Origin: Oscillospiraceae bacterium
GTDB lineage: Bacteria; Bacillota; Clostridia; Oscillospirales; Ruminococcaceae
Direction of reading: 5' to 3'
DNA: 64,000 bases
Assembly: GCA_031260665.1 (NCBI GenBank)
Contig: JAISLD010000036.1
Location: 1-64,000 of the forward strand
Part shown: in pieces, positions 32,180 to 41,287 of the stretch
How positions within the stretch are numbered: position 1 is the first letter of the stretch
How the letters are laid out: every line of letters starts with the position of its first letter
Position numbers and translations under genes: made by a program
Notes under the pieces: generated by a model
Database searches by the model: none
Told to the model about the DNA's origin: nothing
The model's input: only the letters and a program-made list of their open reading frames with translations

Positions 32180-35100
32180 ATGAAACCAATTTCGTTCAAG
32201 GCGCTCGCGACTGCTCTTGTCGTCTGCATTGTCGCGACAGGGGCGGTTATGATATCGGGTTCGGTGTCGTCGGGGAGCAGCGTGCGGCGATACTCGCTGT
32301 TACATATCGCTCAACAGAATATCCGCGAAGCGTATAAAATCGACGACTGGCTTGTCGACCAAGCCCACTATGTGTCCTCTCTCGCCACGAATGTTGAGCA
32401 TTTGACGACACTGCCGCAAGATGAGCTGTCGAATATGCTGAAAGACTACGCAAACGACAACGAGCAGTATCAGCGCGTCTACATCGGCTATCCCGACGGC
32501 ACAACCTGTTCCACCGACGTTTACAGCAAGGGATACCTCACCACGTGGTTCGCCTATGAGCGGCCGTGGTATATCGGGGCGGCACAAGACGTAACCTCCG
32601 TGTTCGTGACCGACCCGTACGAGGATTCCAACACGGGCAACACCTGCATTTCTTTCTCCAAAGCGATTGTAGATAACGGCGAGCTTGTCGGCGTTCTCGC
32701 TGTCGATGTCTATGTTGACGTGATGTTCAACGCAATGGAGATAGGCAAGAGTTACACAAGCGACCTTGATATTCACAGCCTAAAGTTCATACTGACGCGT
32801 TCTGACGGTGAAGCGGTGTTGACACAACGGGGAATCGCGACAGCAAGCAAATATCTCACACCGACAGAAGAAGAAAGCGCGTTTTATCGCGACAACCTCA
32901 CGTCTGAGGGGCTTGAGAACATTGAATACGAGGTGATGAACGACTTAGACGGCACACCTGTCTACTGTGTGGGGCAAAACATTCCGCTGACAGGCTGGAC
33001 TCTCTACACTCTCGTTCCTGTGTCGGCAGCCGACTTGCCCGTGCTGACGCGCATTGTCCTCATGACTGCCGCTTCCGTGTTGTTTCTGCTGATAACCGCC
33101 GTGCTTATCTTCACAATGCAGCGTGGGCTTCGGCGCGCCGTGGCTACTGCTGAAACCGAATCACAAACAAAGTCGCTTTTCTTAGCGAATATGAGCCACG
33201 AGATACGCACCCCGATGAACGCGGTAATCGGTATGTCGGAGTTGGCGCTTCGTGAGGACCTGCCCGCCACGGCTTACAGTTACGTTGCGGGGATATATCA
33301 AGCGGGGTCAAACCTGCTTGCTATCATCAACGATTTGCTTGACCTCTCGAAGATAGAAGTCGGGCGTTTTGAAATCATTGACGGCGATTATTACCTTGCG
33401 TCGGTTATAAACGATGTTATCAATATGACGCAGACACGTTTGGTTGAAAAGTCACTCAAGTTTCTCACGTTTATCGACGCGAACCTGCCGAACAAACTAA
33501 ACGGCGACCCTGTCCGTATTCGTCAAGTGATGATAAACATCTTGTCAAACGCGGTGAAGTACACCGAGTCGGGTTTCGTCAGCTTTTCAGTTACGGGTGA
33601 GTACACAGACACGGGCGTGAAGCTGATTGTCACTGTCGCCGACAGTGGAATGGGCATAAAGAAAGAGGACAAGCAAAAAGTGTTCAGCAACTTTGCCCGT
33701 GTGAACAACGAAGCGGTGGCAAAGATTGAGGGCACGGGGCTTGGTCTATCGATTACCAAACACTTGTGCGAGATAATGCACGGGTCAATTGACTTTGAAA
33801 GCACGTTTGGCGTAGGTACGGAGTTCAAGGCGATTATCCCGCAGAAAGTCGTGTCTGACGACAAGTTGGCTGAAGTGAAAGCCAAAAACATCGCGGTGCT
33901 GTTTTTTGAGGACGATGAGGTGCTGATAGAATCGGCTGTCCGCACGTTTAATTCTTTGAAAATAGAATACAAACTGGTTCACAACGTGAACGACTTGTCA
34001 ATAGAACTGAAGAAACGCGCGGCTTATCCCGGCGGCAAAGAATACTCGCACGTTTTCATCAAAAACGATATCATAAACTATGTGCTTGAGGACATAAAGA
34101 ACATCGAGTCCGACATTATCCCCGTGGCAATGGTCGATTACACCAAAGAGATGATAAAGTACGGCGTTGACAGCATTGCCGTGCCTATCCACGCGATATC
34201 TGTCTCGAATGTGCTGAACGGTGAAAAAGGCGTGGCGGAGATGAACAACCCAAAGAACATCATTCGGTTTATCGCGCCGGACGCGAGGATTTTGCTTGTT
34301 GACGACGTGGTGACGAACCTCACCGTCGGTTCGGGACTCTTGCGCCCCTATCGAATGAAAATCGACTGCTGTGTAAGCGGCGGTGAAGCGATAGACTTGG
34401 TTCAAAAAAACAAGTATGACCTTGTGCTTATGGACCACATGATGCCCGTAATGGACGGCATTGAAGCGACAAAGCGAATCAGAGCGTTGGCTGAAACAAA
34501 CAGCAACTGCAAAAACTTGCCGATAATAGCACTGACAGCGAACGCGGTGCATGGTATGCGCGAGATGTTCATCTCAAACGGAATGGACGACTACATAGCG
34601 AAGCCGATAGACTCAAGCAAGCTCTACGCGGTTATGGACAAGTGGATACCGAAAGAGAAGCAGAAGAAAAGCACTTTCACGGTGGACACCAACTCCACAA
34701 ACCAAGGAGCGGAGCTTCTGAGAAAAGAGCTGAGTGACAACAACATACTCGACGTGTCGGCTGCAATCTCGATTGTCGGCACAATGGACAGCCTTGCCAA
34801 TGCGCTTGTGCAGTTTTATCGCGACTTGGACAGCTACATTTATCAGATAAACAACGACTTTGAAACGGAGAACTGGGCTGACTACATCATCAAGGTGCAC
34901 GCCGTGAAAAGCGTGTTCGCTACGGTGGGGGCGAAAGAGTTGGCTTCGTTTGGTCGGCGGCTTGAGAGTGCGGCGAAAGGCGGCAACTTTGCTCTCTGTG
35001 CGGGTGAAACCGTGAGGTTTTGCGATTTAATGCGGGACTTCAAGGCAAAGCTGTCAAAGACAAGCTTGTCTGAACACAAAAAAGAAAAGGCAAAGCAAGA

Positions 35101-35329
35101 AATGACTCAAGGCGACGCCAAAATCGCCGCCGAGATACTCGGTCGGCTTGCGGTGGTCTGTGAGGAGGGCAAACTTGACGAATCAAGCGAGATAGCGGAG
35201 GAGCTTCAGCGGTTCAAGTTTCAGCGAAGCCTGCAAGACAGCGTCAACGATATTGTAGAATTAGTCGGGGAGTTGGAACTCGACGAAGCCGCGGAGAAAT
35301 GCGGCGACATTATAGGGAGAATATTATGA
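32180..35329 (+). CDS. Hybrid histidine kinase, dCache-HisKA-HATPase-receivers-Hpt (paralogue 2)
   Basis: A 1,049-residue hybrid kinase: TM1 (about 8-30), dCache-like sensor with 'WYIGAAQDVTSVFVTDPYED', TM2 (about 290-313), HisKA with intact 'NMSHEIRTPMNAVIGM' (His340), HATPase ('NILSNAVKYTESG', 'DSGMGIKKED', 'GTGLGLSI'), a degenerate receiver, a receiver with Asp752 ('LMDHMMPVMDG') and a C-terminal Hpt with His907 ('KVHAVKSVFATVGA'). The complete phosphorelay set contrasts with paralogue 1 at 25892. It overlaps the downstream receiver gene by ATGA. The sensed ligand is unknown, although dCache domains often bind amino acids or related small molecules. Confidence 0.9.
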   Translation: MKPISFKALATALVVCIVATGAVMISGSVSSGSSVRRYSLLHIAQQNIREAYKIDDWLVDQAHYVSSLATNVEHLTTLPQDELSNMLKDYANDNEQYQRVYIGYPDGTTCSTDVYSKGYLTTWFAYERPWYIGAAQDVTSVFVTDPYEDSNTGNTCISFSKAIVDNGELVGVLAVDVYVDVMFNAMEIGKSYTSDLDIHSLKFILTRSDGEAVLTQRGIATASKYLTPTEEESAFYRDNLTSEGLENIEYEVMNDLDGTPVYCVGQNIPLTGWTLYTLVPVSAADLPVLTRIVLMTAASVLFLLITAVLIFTMQRGLRRAVATAETESQTKSLFLANMSHEIRTPMNAVIGMSELALREDLPATAYSYVAGIYQAGSNLLAIINDLLDLSKIEVGRFEIIDGDYYLASVINDVINMTQTRLVEKSLKFLTFIDANLPNKLNGDPVRIRQVMINILSNAVKYTESGFVSFSVTGEYTDTGVKLIVTVADSGMGIKKEDKQKVFSNFARVNNEAVAKIEGTGLGLSITKHLCEIMHGSIDFESTFGVGTEFKAIIPQKVVSDDKLAEVKAKNIAVLFFEDDEVLIESAVRTFNSLKIEYKLVHNVNDLSIELKKRAAYPGGKEYSHVFIKNDIINYVLEDIKNIESDIIPVAMVDYTKEMIKYGVDSIAVPIHAISVSNVLNGEKGVAEMNNPKNIIRFIAPDARILLVDDVVTNLTVGSGLLRPYRMKIDCCVSGGEAIDLVQKNKYDLVLMDHMMPVMDGIEATKRIRALAETNSNCKNLPIIALTANAVHGMREMFISNGMDDYIAKPIDSSKLYAVMDKWIPKEKQKKSTFTVDTNSTNQGAELLRKELSDNNILDVSAAISIVGTMDSLANALVQFYRDLDSYIYQINNDFETENWADYIIKVHAVKSVFATVGAKELASFGRRLESAAKGGNFALCAGETVRFCDLMRDFKAKLSKTSLSEHKKEKAKQEMTQGDAKIAAEILGRLAVVCEEGKLDESSEIAEELQRFKFQRSLQDSVNDIVELVGELELDEAAEKCGDIIGRIL

Positions 35330-35802
35330 ACGAAAGTAATGAAATGACGGCGGTAGAAGCACAGGCGCAGGTAGTGACCACGCCGCCCGTGGCGGTCGTC
35401 GGCAAACCGCGCATCTCATCAAAGCAAATCATCTTGGCGGTGGACGACGTAAGTATGCACCTCATTCGTGTGCGCGAGATTCTCGGTGAGAAGTTTGACG
35501 TGAGGATTGCAAAGAGCGGCGAAGCGGCACTGCGTATCCTGCAAAAGACACTGCCCGACTTGATGCTGATTGACATTGAAATGCCGATGATGGACGGGTT
35601 TCAGTTGGCTGAAAAGGTGCGCTCGTTTGACGGAACGAAAGACATCAAAATTGCGTTTCTTACGTCAAACTCACAAAGCGAGTTTGTGGTGAAGGGAATG
35701 GAGCTTGGTATATCGGACTATGTGCTGAAGCCGTTCAACGCGGAGAAACTGCGGACACGCGTCTATGCAATGCTTGATTTGCCGATTCCCATAACGGAAT
35801 AA
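35326..35802 (+). CDS. Receiver-only response regulator paired with kinase 2
   Basis: A 158-residue single receiver with an N-terminal extension rich in Ala/Val. Acceptor 'LMLIDIEMPMMDGFQLAEKV', 'LTSNSQ' and Lys in 'YVLKPF' are intact; acidic pair 'AVDDVS'. ATG 35326 overlaps the kinase stop (ATGA) with GGGAG upstream; the track start at 35299 lies inside the kinase. It likely accepts phosphate from the kinase's Hpt. No output domain is present. A strong terminator follows. Confidence 0.82.
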   Translation: MNESNEMTAVEAQAQVVTTPPVAVVGKPRISSKQIILAVDDVSMHLIRVREILGEKFDVRIAKSGEAALRILQKTLPDLMLIDIEMPMMDGFQLAEKVRSFDGTKDIKIAFLTSNSQSEFVVKGMELGISDYVLKPFNAEKLRTRVYAMLDLPIPITE

Positions 35803-35810
35803 ACAACAAA

Positions 35811-35843
35811 ACAAAAAGGTGAGTGTTATGCTCACCTTTTTGT
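35811..35843. terminator. Intrinsic terminator between convergent operons
   Basis: ACAAAAAGGTGAG (35811-35823), loop TGTTATG, CTCACCTTTTTGT (35831-35843). It ends the kinase 2 operon on + and, with its A-run, can serve the glutamate synthase operon on -. Confidence 0.85.
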
Positions 35844-35862
35844 TATTTAACTTATGTGTGAC

Positions 35863-36594
35863 CTAATTCTGGCAGTAGAACTGCTTGTATGGGTTCGAGG
35901 AGTTCGGGGTCAACGTGTAGAAGTGTGACGAAAGAATCTCGTCGGCGTTTCCGCCGAAATACTCGGTGTATTTACGCACAAACGGAGCGAACAGCTCTTT
36001 ATCCGCGTCAGTCGCGTCACTAAGCACAATCTGTGAGGGCAAACCCTCGAACTTCGCTTCTGAACGAATGAATATTTTGCCGCCGTGCATACCTGTCGCA
36101 GGGAAACCGCCGACAGGCGACACATCACTCGGCGTGTCAAGCCCAAGCAGCAGGATAATCCCACCTGCCTGATACTCGCCGAGAAAGTCGCCCGCTTTGC
36201 CGCCAATGACGATGACGGGCCGATGTTCACGATATTCTTTCATGTGAATACCGACGCGATAACCGACGTTGCCTTTGATGAACACGTTGCCGCTTCGCAT
36301 ACCGTAACCCGTGGTGTCGCCGCAGTTGCCGTGAATGACAATCTCGCCGCTGTTCATCGTGTCAGCCACCGCGTCTTGCGCGTTGCCGTTCACGACAATG
36401 CGGCTGCCGTTTAAGTAAGCGCCGAGAGCGTTGCCCGGGATTCCGTCAATCGTGATGTTCTTGCCGCTTGTTCCCGCACCGAGATAGCGGTGACCACACG
36501 CGTTCTTGATGAATATATCGCTGTCGCCGGTCGCTTTTATCCGTTCGTTCACTTCTTTGTAGTGAACGCCCGCCCCGTTTATCTCGTATGACAT
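35863..36594 (-). CDS. Glutamate synthase GXGXG-domain protein (split GltB C-terminus)
   Basis: A 243-residue right-handed beta-helix protein with regularly spaced Gly repeats ('GTSGKNITIDGIPGNALGAY', 'GNCGDTTGYGMRSGNVFIKG', 'GGKAGDFLGEYQAGGIIL'), matching the GXGXG domain that forms the C-terminal part of large glutamate synthase subunits. Here it is a separate polypeptide, the last gene of a five-gene operon that together contains glutaminase, FMN synthase, ferredoxin and FAD reductase parts. Its ATG overlaps the previous stop (TAATG). It is structural and bridges the catalytic domains. Confidence 0.88.
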   Translation of the reverse strand: MSYEINGAGVHYKEVNERIKATGDSDIFIKNACGHRYLGAGTSGKNITIDGIPGNALGAYLNGSRIVVNGNAQDAVADTMNSGEIVIHGNCGDTTGYGMRSGNVFIKGNVGYRVGIHMKEYREHRPVIVIGGKAGDFLGEYQAGGIILLLGLDTPSDVSPVGGFPATGMHGGKIFIRSEAKFEGLPSQIVLSDATDADKELFAPFVRKYTEYFGGNADEILSSHFYTLTPNSSNPYKQFYCQN

Positions 36595-37850
36595 TACACC
36601 TGCCCCCCTAACTTCTCTTTGCGATAACTCTTGCCGTAGAGCATAAGGCGCGGCGACTTCTCGAGTTCCGTCACGTCAACGTCAGACAGCGACGTTTGCT
36701 CGCGGATAAGCGAGGTGTAAATCCCTGCACGGTCAACCTCATCGATGAGGATATAACCGACCAGCTTGTTCTCCCCGAACACGAGCTTCTTGTATCCCGT
36801 GACGTTGCCGCTTTTGTCTTTTATCTGCTCGGCATAGACCTTGCCGTCTGTTCTCATCGAGTCGCCCGCCGATATGACGTGAAGCCCGAAGAAACCAATC
36901 GCGTTCATCGGTATCGCTTTGTCATAGGGCATTTCGCCGCCCGCCATTGACACGCCCGCCGCTTCACCTTGAAGATACGCGTTCGGCAGCAACGCCAAGA
37001 TTTTGTCTTTCCCTGCCGTTATGTCAAAGCTCTCGGTGCAGTCGCCCGCCGCATATACGTTGTCAAGCGTTGTTTTTTGGAATTTGTCGGTCTTTATCCC
37101 GAGTCCCACTTCGCCGCCCGCTTCTTTCACAAGCTCCGTGTTCGGCCGAACACCGACAGCTAAGACCAGCACGTCAAAGTCAACCTTGTCGCCGTTCTTC
37201 AGGTAGGCTGTGGCTTCGTCAAACTTATCCGCGACTGTGCCGAGGATAAACTTCGCTCCGTTTTGCTCAAGCCGCGCCTTTATAAGCGCGCTGCCCTCAT
37301 CGTCAAGCACGCTGGGCATAACTTTCGCCGCCATATCTATGACGGTGACGGCGACGCCACGAAGGAGAAGTGCTTCCGCCGCTTTCAGCCCGATAAGCCC
37401 CGCCCCGACAATGAGTGCGGACTTTGCGCCGTTTGTCACGAGGCCGTCGATTGCTATCGACGAGTCGAGGTCCATAAACGTGAACTTGTTCTTCACGTTA
37501 TCAAGCCCTGTCATCGGCGGCACAAACGGCTTTGAGCCGGTTGCCACAAGCAGTTTGCCGAACGCAATCTCTTCACCTGACGACAGCGTGACGCTTGAAG
37601 CGTTCAGCTTTGCCACACGTTTGCCGAGGAGAGTGCTGACGTTGTTGTCTGTATAGAAGTTTTCACCGCGATAAAAGATTTTGTCGTGTTTCGTCTGACC
37701 GCCCAAGCGATAGCTGATAAGCGGACGCGAGTAGGTGCGGTGCGGCTCGTCTGATATAATGACAATCGGCGTGTCTTTGTCGAGTTTGCGAATTCCCTCA
37801 ACGCAGCCGATTGCCGCCGCCGAGTTTCCGATGATAACGTAGTTTAACAT
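36594..37850 (-). CDS. FAD-dependent NAD(P)H oxidoreductase of the split glutamate synthase operon
   Basis: A 418-residue flavoprotein with an N-terminal FAD site 'MLNYVIIGNSAAAIGCVEGI' (GxGxxA-like) and an NAD(P) site 'GAKSALIVGAGLIGLKAAEA', then 'VYAAGDCTE'. It resembles pyridine nucleotide-disulfide oxidoreductases without an evident redox-active CxxxxC pair. In this operon it probably supplies electrons from NAD(P)H through the ferredoxin. The true start is ATG 37850, overlapping the ferredoxin stop (TAATG); the track start is inside that gene. Confidence 0.85.
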   Translation of the reverse strand: MLNYVIIGNSAAAIGCVEGIRKLDKDTPIVIISDEPHRTYSRPLISYRLGGQTKHDKIFYRGENFYTDNNVSTLLGKRVAKLNASSVTLSSGEEIAFGKLLVATGSKPFVPPMTGLDNVKNKFTFMDLDSSIAIDGLVTNGAKSALIVGAGLIGLKAAEALLLRGVAVTVIDMAAKVMPSVLDDEGSALIKARLEQNGAKFILGTVADKFDEATAYLKNGDKVDFDVLVLAVGVRPNTELVKEAGGEVGLGIKTDKFQKTTLDNVYAAGDCTESFDITAGKDKILALLPNAYLQGEAAGVSMAGGEMPYDKAIPMNAIGFFGLHVISAGDSMRTDGKVYAEQIKDKSGNVTGYKKLVFGENKLVGYILIDEVDRAGIYTSLIREQTSLSDVDVTELEKSPRLMLYGKSYRKEKLGGQV

Positions 37851-38284
37851 TATTCTCTGTCCTCCAATACAATCGCTTTGTTCGGACAGCCCTCGACACA
37901 CGCGGGAGTGGCGTTTCGTGACAAGCAAAGGTCGCACTTCGTGATAACGTGCGCTTCTTCGTCACGAACGATACAACCGTAAGGACAGGACAACACACAA
38001 GTGAGGCACCCGACACAGCGTGTCTGGTCACAAACGATAACGCCGTCGTTCACCGAGAGCGCACCTGTGATACAGCCCTTCACGCAGTATGGCACGGCAC
38101 AGTGGCGGCACTGCACCGCAAAGTTTACGTCTGTGCCTTCTTCCACACGGATACGCGGCAGTGGCTTTTTCTCGCGGGAGAACGCCTTAACTAAGTCGCG
38201 TTCGCCGCTGTTCATTCCCGCACAATAATATTCGCAGAGGTGGCAGCCAAGGCACCATTCCTCATTGACATAGACTTTTTTCAT
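37850..38284 (-). CDS. 4Fe-4S ferredoxin-type electron carrier (HycB-like)
   Basis: A 144-residue polyferredoxin with Cys clusters 'CLGCHLCEYYC', 'CRHCAVPYCVKGC', 'CVGCLTCVLSCPYGC' and 'CDLCLSRNATPACVEGCP', enough for about four [4Fe-4S] clusters. It is the HycB/DmsB-like pattern and would pass electrons between the FAD protein and the FMN synthase subunit. AAAGGAAAC precedes the ATG. Position within the operon supports this, though the electron path is inferred. Confidence 0.9.
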   Translation of the reverse strand: MKKVYVNEEWCLGCHLCEYYCAGMNSGERDLVKAFSREKKPLPRIRVEEGTDVNFAVQCRHCAVPYCVKGCITGALSVNDGVIVCDQTRCVGCLTCVLSCPYGCIVRDEEAHVITKCDLCLSRNATPACVEGCPNKAIVLEDRE

Positions 38285-38295
38285 ATTTGTTTCCT

Positions 38296-39810
38296 TTATA
38301 TCGCGGTACCCGCGTGTTTCACCCCAAGAAGCTCAAGTTCAACCTCGTTCAGCCCAACTCCACGAAGCATAAGTCTGTTGCCGCGCAGCGCTTCAATCGA
38401 GTTTATGCCCATTCCACCCATCAGTTCCTTTATCTCGTGGTCCCACGCGTGAACGATGTTGACAAGGCGTTTGTAACCGATTTCGGGGTTCAGCCGCTTC
38501 ACGAGTTCGGGTTTCTGTGTGGCGATGCCCCAGTTGCAGAGTCCGCGTTGACAGTCGCGGCAAAGGTGGCAACCGAGTGCAAGCAGTGCCGCAGTTCCTA
38601 TGTAAACCGCGTCCGCACCCAGTGCAACGGCTTTCACCGCGTCGGTTGAGCAGCGGATACTGCCGCCGACCACCAAGCTTACGTTGTCACGTATGCCTTC
38701 TTCACGCAGGCGGAAGTCCGCTTGTGCGAGTGCCAGTTCAATCGGAATACCCACGTTGTCGCGTATCCTTGTGGGCGCCGCGCCTGTTCCGCCGCGGAAT
38801 CCGTCAATCGCTATGATATCCGCTCCGCTTCTCGCAACACCTGAAGCGATAGCCGCGACGTTGTGAACAGCCGCTATCTTCACGATAACGGGTTTCTTGT
38901 ACTCGGTCGCTTCTTTCAACGAGAGAACAAGCTGACGCAAGTCCTCGATTGAATAGATATCGTGGTGAGGCGCAGGTGAAATCGCGTCTGTTCCCATAGG
39001 AATCATTCGTGTTCGCGACACGTCCTCAAGGATTTTCGCCCCGGGTAGGTGACCGCCGATACCGGGTTTCGCCCCTTGACCTATCTTTATCTCAATCGCC
39101 GCGCCCGTGTCGAGATAGTCTTTATGCACACCGAAACGCCCGCTTGCCACTTGAACAATCGTGTTCGGTCCGTACTCGTAGAAGTCTTTATGAAGCCCGC
39201 CCTCTCCCGTGTTGTAGAAAATACCGAGTTCTTTCGACGCTTTTGCGAGTGACGCGTGCGCGTTGTAGCTGATTGAACCGTAACTCATCGCGGAGAACAT
39301 AATCGGTGTGGAAAGCTCAAGGTGAGGGGCTGTGTTGCTGAGAACCAAGTCGCCCTCGCTATCATATTTTACCTCATTTGACTTCTTTCCGAGGAACACT
39401 CTCGTTTCCATCGGTTCACGAAGAGGGTCAATAGACGGGTTGGTGACTTGCGAAGCGTTCAGCAGCAGTTTGTCCCAATAAATCGGGAACTCCTCGGGGT
39501 TGCCCATTGCCGACAGCAGTATGCCGCCTGTTTCCGCTTGCTTGTACGCTTCCACCATCAGCTGCTGACGCCAGTTGACGTTTTTACGGAAGCGGTTCTC
39601 GTTCGGGAGAATCTTCAGTGCTTTTGTGGGGCAGAGCGACACGCAGCGTTGGCAGTCAACGCAGTCTGTTTCGTTGCAGAGCATTGTGTCAAGCTCTTCG
39701 TCATAATAGTGAACTTCGTTTGAGCATTGTCGTTCGCAGACGCGGCACTTTATGCACCGTGTGTGGTCGCGAACCACGTCGAAGTTTGCCGGTATATAAT
39801 TTATCGCCAT
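38296..39810 (-). CDS. Glutamate synthase FMN/Fe-S domain (split GltB core)
   Basis: A 504-residue protein: two N-terminal ferredoxin motifs ('CIKCRVCERQCS' and 'CVDCQRCVSLCP'), then the FMN-binding TIM barrel of glutamate synthase with 'MFSAMSYGSISYNAHASLAK', 'IGQGAKPGIGGHLPG', 'IAIDGFRGGTGAAP' and a C-terminal Cys-rich 'CHLCRDCQRGLCNWGIAT'. It converts 2-oxoglutarate plus ammonia from glutamine to glutamate. ATG 39810 has AAGGAG upstream; the track start is 33 bases further out. This is the archaeal/Clostridia-type split form. Confidence 0.93.
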   Translation of the reverse strand: MAINYIPANFDVVRDHTRCIKCRVCERQCSNEVHYYDEELDTMLCNETDCVDCQRCVSLCPTKALKILPNENRFRKNVNWRQQLMVEAYKQAETGGILLSAMGNPEEFPIYWDKLLLNASQVTNPSIDPLREPMETRVFLGKKSNEVKYDSEGDLVLSNTAPHLELSTPIMFSAMSYGSISYNAHASLAKASKELGIFYNTGEGGLHKDFYEYGPNTIVQVASGRFGVHKDYLDTGAAIEIKIGQGAKPGIGGHLPGAKILEDVSRTRMIPMGTDAISPAPHHDIYSIEDLRQLVLSLKEATEYKKPVIVKIAAVHNVAAIASGVARSGADIIAIDGFRGGTGAAPTRIRDNVGIPIELALAQADFRLREEGIRDNVSLVVGGSIRCSTDAVKAVALGADAVYIGTAALLALGCHLCRDCQRGLCNWGIATQKPELVKRLNPEIGYKRLVNIVHAWDHEIKELMGGMGINSIEALRGNRLMLRGVGLNEVELELLGVKHAGTAI

Positions 39811-39824
39811 ATATTTGACTCCTT

Positions 39825-39870
39825 GTTGGTGCTCGACAGGCAATTATGTCGGTGCCCGACAGGCAACTAT
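39825..39870. repeat. Tandem copies of repeat E (2 x 23 bases)
   Basis: Two adjacent 23-base units: GTTGGTGCTCGACAGGCAA+TTAT and GTCGGTGCCCGACAGGCAA+CTAT, with three substitutions. They lie in the 106-base gap between the two glutamate synthase genes. Same family as 31817-31844 and 47541-47557. Confidence 0.8.
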
Positions 39871-39916
39871 CGTTGCGTGAGTGGCAACCCTGTGCTTAAA
39901 GTTAGAACATTAAACT

Positions 39917-41008
39917 TCACTTGTTCAGTCTGACTATTATCGGCTCGCCGCCACGTGGCGACAACACGCCGTCTATATCGGGGCAGATTGCACGGATAGC
40001 GCACTCTTCACTCGCGACATACACCGTGTCGTCTTTCTCGGCGTAGACCATAGAGCGGAGCTTCAGCCTGTCGTTAAGTGCCATAAACCCGCCCTCAAAG
40101 CCGAGCATAATGGAGAACGGACCCGTGACCAGCAAACTTGGGAAGTTCGCTCGGATATATCGGAGGATACCGCGTTCTTTCTCGGTGTACTTCGCCGACG
40201 ATTCAATCTCACTCCAAAACGGCGACGCGATGACCTTTGCCGCGTCCTCAAGTTTCATTCCGAGTTTTCTGTTTAGATAATCGAAGATGTAGGTTATCGC
40301 TTCGGTGTCGGTGAGGAGGTCGCAGTGATAGCCGTGCATTTCAACGAAGTTGCGGTTGACGGCATACGAGGATATCTCTCCGTTGTGAACGATAGTGTAG
40401 TCAAGCATAGCGAACGGGTGCGCGCCGCCCCACCAACCGGGTGTGTTGGTGGGGTAACGCCCGTGTGCGGTCCAGCAGTGACCTTTGTATTCTTCAAGTT
40501 TGTAGTATTCACCCACATCTTCGGGGTACCCCACAGCCTTGAACACGCCCATATTCTTTCCGCTTGAAAAAACATACGCACCGTCTATGTTGTGGTTAAT
40601 ACTTGTCACACATTGCGCGACATACTCGCGTTCGTCAAGTTGATTTGACTTCAGCTTGCTGGTACGGCAATCAACGAAGTAACGCCAGATGAGCGGGGCT
40701 TTGCCTATGCCGGGGTGTTCCCTCACGGGGATAGTCGAGCAATCGACGACCTCAAAATGCTCTGATATAAAGTCGTCGCCCACTTTGCGTGTCGCTTCGT
40801 CGTCATAGAACACGTGAAACGCGTACTTGTCCGCGTATTCGGGATAGATACCGTACCCCGCAAAGCCGCCGCCCAGCCCGTTTGAGCGTTCTTTCATATA
40901 CGAGATTGACGTAACGATGTCGGCTCCGCTTCGGCGTTCACCGTTGCGGTTGATAAAGCCGCTGATAGCGCAACCCGACGGTATTCTTACTTGACCTTCT
41001 TTTAACAT
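39917..41008 (-). CDS. Class II glutamine amidotransferase domain of split glutamate synthase
   Basis: A 363-residue GATase-2 protein. The expected N-terminal catalytic Cys appears as 'RIPSGCAISGFINRNGERRS', about residue 12, so a short propeptide may be removed or the start lies later. Further motifs: 'GHCWTAHGRYPTNTPGWWGG', 'IVHNGEISSYAVNR' and 'LLTDTEAITYIFDYL'. It releases ammonia from glutamine for the synthase subunit. ATG 41008 has AGGAAAGGA upstream; the track's earlier start lies before the promoter's likely start site. First gene of the operon. Confidence 0.9.
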   Translation of the reverse strand: MLKEGQVRIPSGCAISGFINRNGERRSGADIVTSISYMKERSNGLGGGFAGYGIYPEYADKYAFHVFYDDEATRKVGDDFISEHFEVVDCSTIPVREHPGIGKAPLIWRYFVDCRTSKLKSNQLDEREYVAQCVTSINHNIDGAYVFSSGKNMGVFKAVGYPEDVGEYYKLEEYKGHCWTAHGRYPTNTPGWWGGAHPFAMLDYTIVHNGEISSYAVNRNFVEMHGYHCDLLTDTEAITYIFDYLNRKLGMKLEDAAKVIASPFWSEIESSAKYTEKERGILRYIRANFPSLLVTGPFSIMLGFEGGFMALNDRLKLRSMVYAEKDDTVYVASEECAIRAICPDIDGVLSPRGGEPIIVRLNK

Positions 41009-41069
41009 AATATGTAAGTCCTTTCCTAAGAACGAGTGTTCAGCAGCATATGCAGACACGAACTTAGTA

Positions 41070-41098
41070 ATTATACCATTCTTCGCATAGTTTGTCAA
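41070..41098 (-). promoter_or_regulatory. Promoter of the split glutamate synthase operon
   Basis: On the minus strand: TTGACA (41093-41098), 17-base spacer, TATAAT (41070-41075), both perfect. The expected start is about 55 bases before ATG 41008. Confidence 0.85.
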
Positions 41099-41122
41099 TA
41101 GGTTATTGTTGGCTAATATATC

Positions 41123-41151
41123 TTGACTTTAGTGTGTTAAAGTGATATAAT
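41123..41151 (+). promoter_or_regulatory. Promoter of the yerC-hslO operon
   Basis: TTGACT (41123-41128), 17-base spacer, TATAAT (41146-41151). It is divergent from the glutamate synthase promoter, 25 bases away, and leaves a leader of about 130 bases containing repeat element C2. Confidence 0.8.
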
Positions 41152-41194
41152 TACATCACTTGTTATTATAGTAGGTTAAATTAAAAACGCAGGA

Positions 41195-41263
41195 GCGGAT
41201 TTAACCGCCCTGATACGCCGTTTCGCGGCTTAGCCGCGTGGGCGCATATGCGCCCAAACTTAA
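41195..41263. repeat. 69-base dispersed palindromic element C, copy 2
   Basis: Same as 20854-20922 with three substitutions. It lies in the transcribed leader of yerC, ending 24 bases before the ATG, so its hairpins (GGGCGCATATGCGCCC and GCGGCTTAGCCGC) could influence expression. Confidence 0.85.
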
Positions 41264-41287
41264 GCAATTTCACCTCAAAGGAAACTA

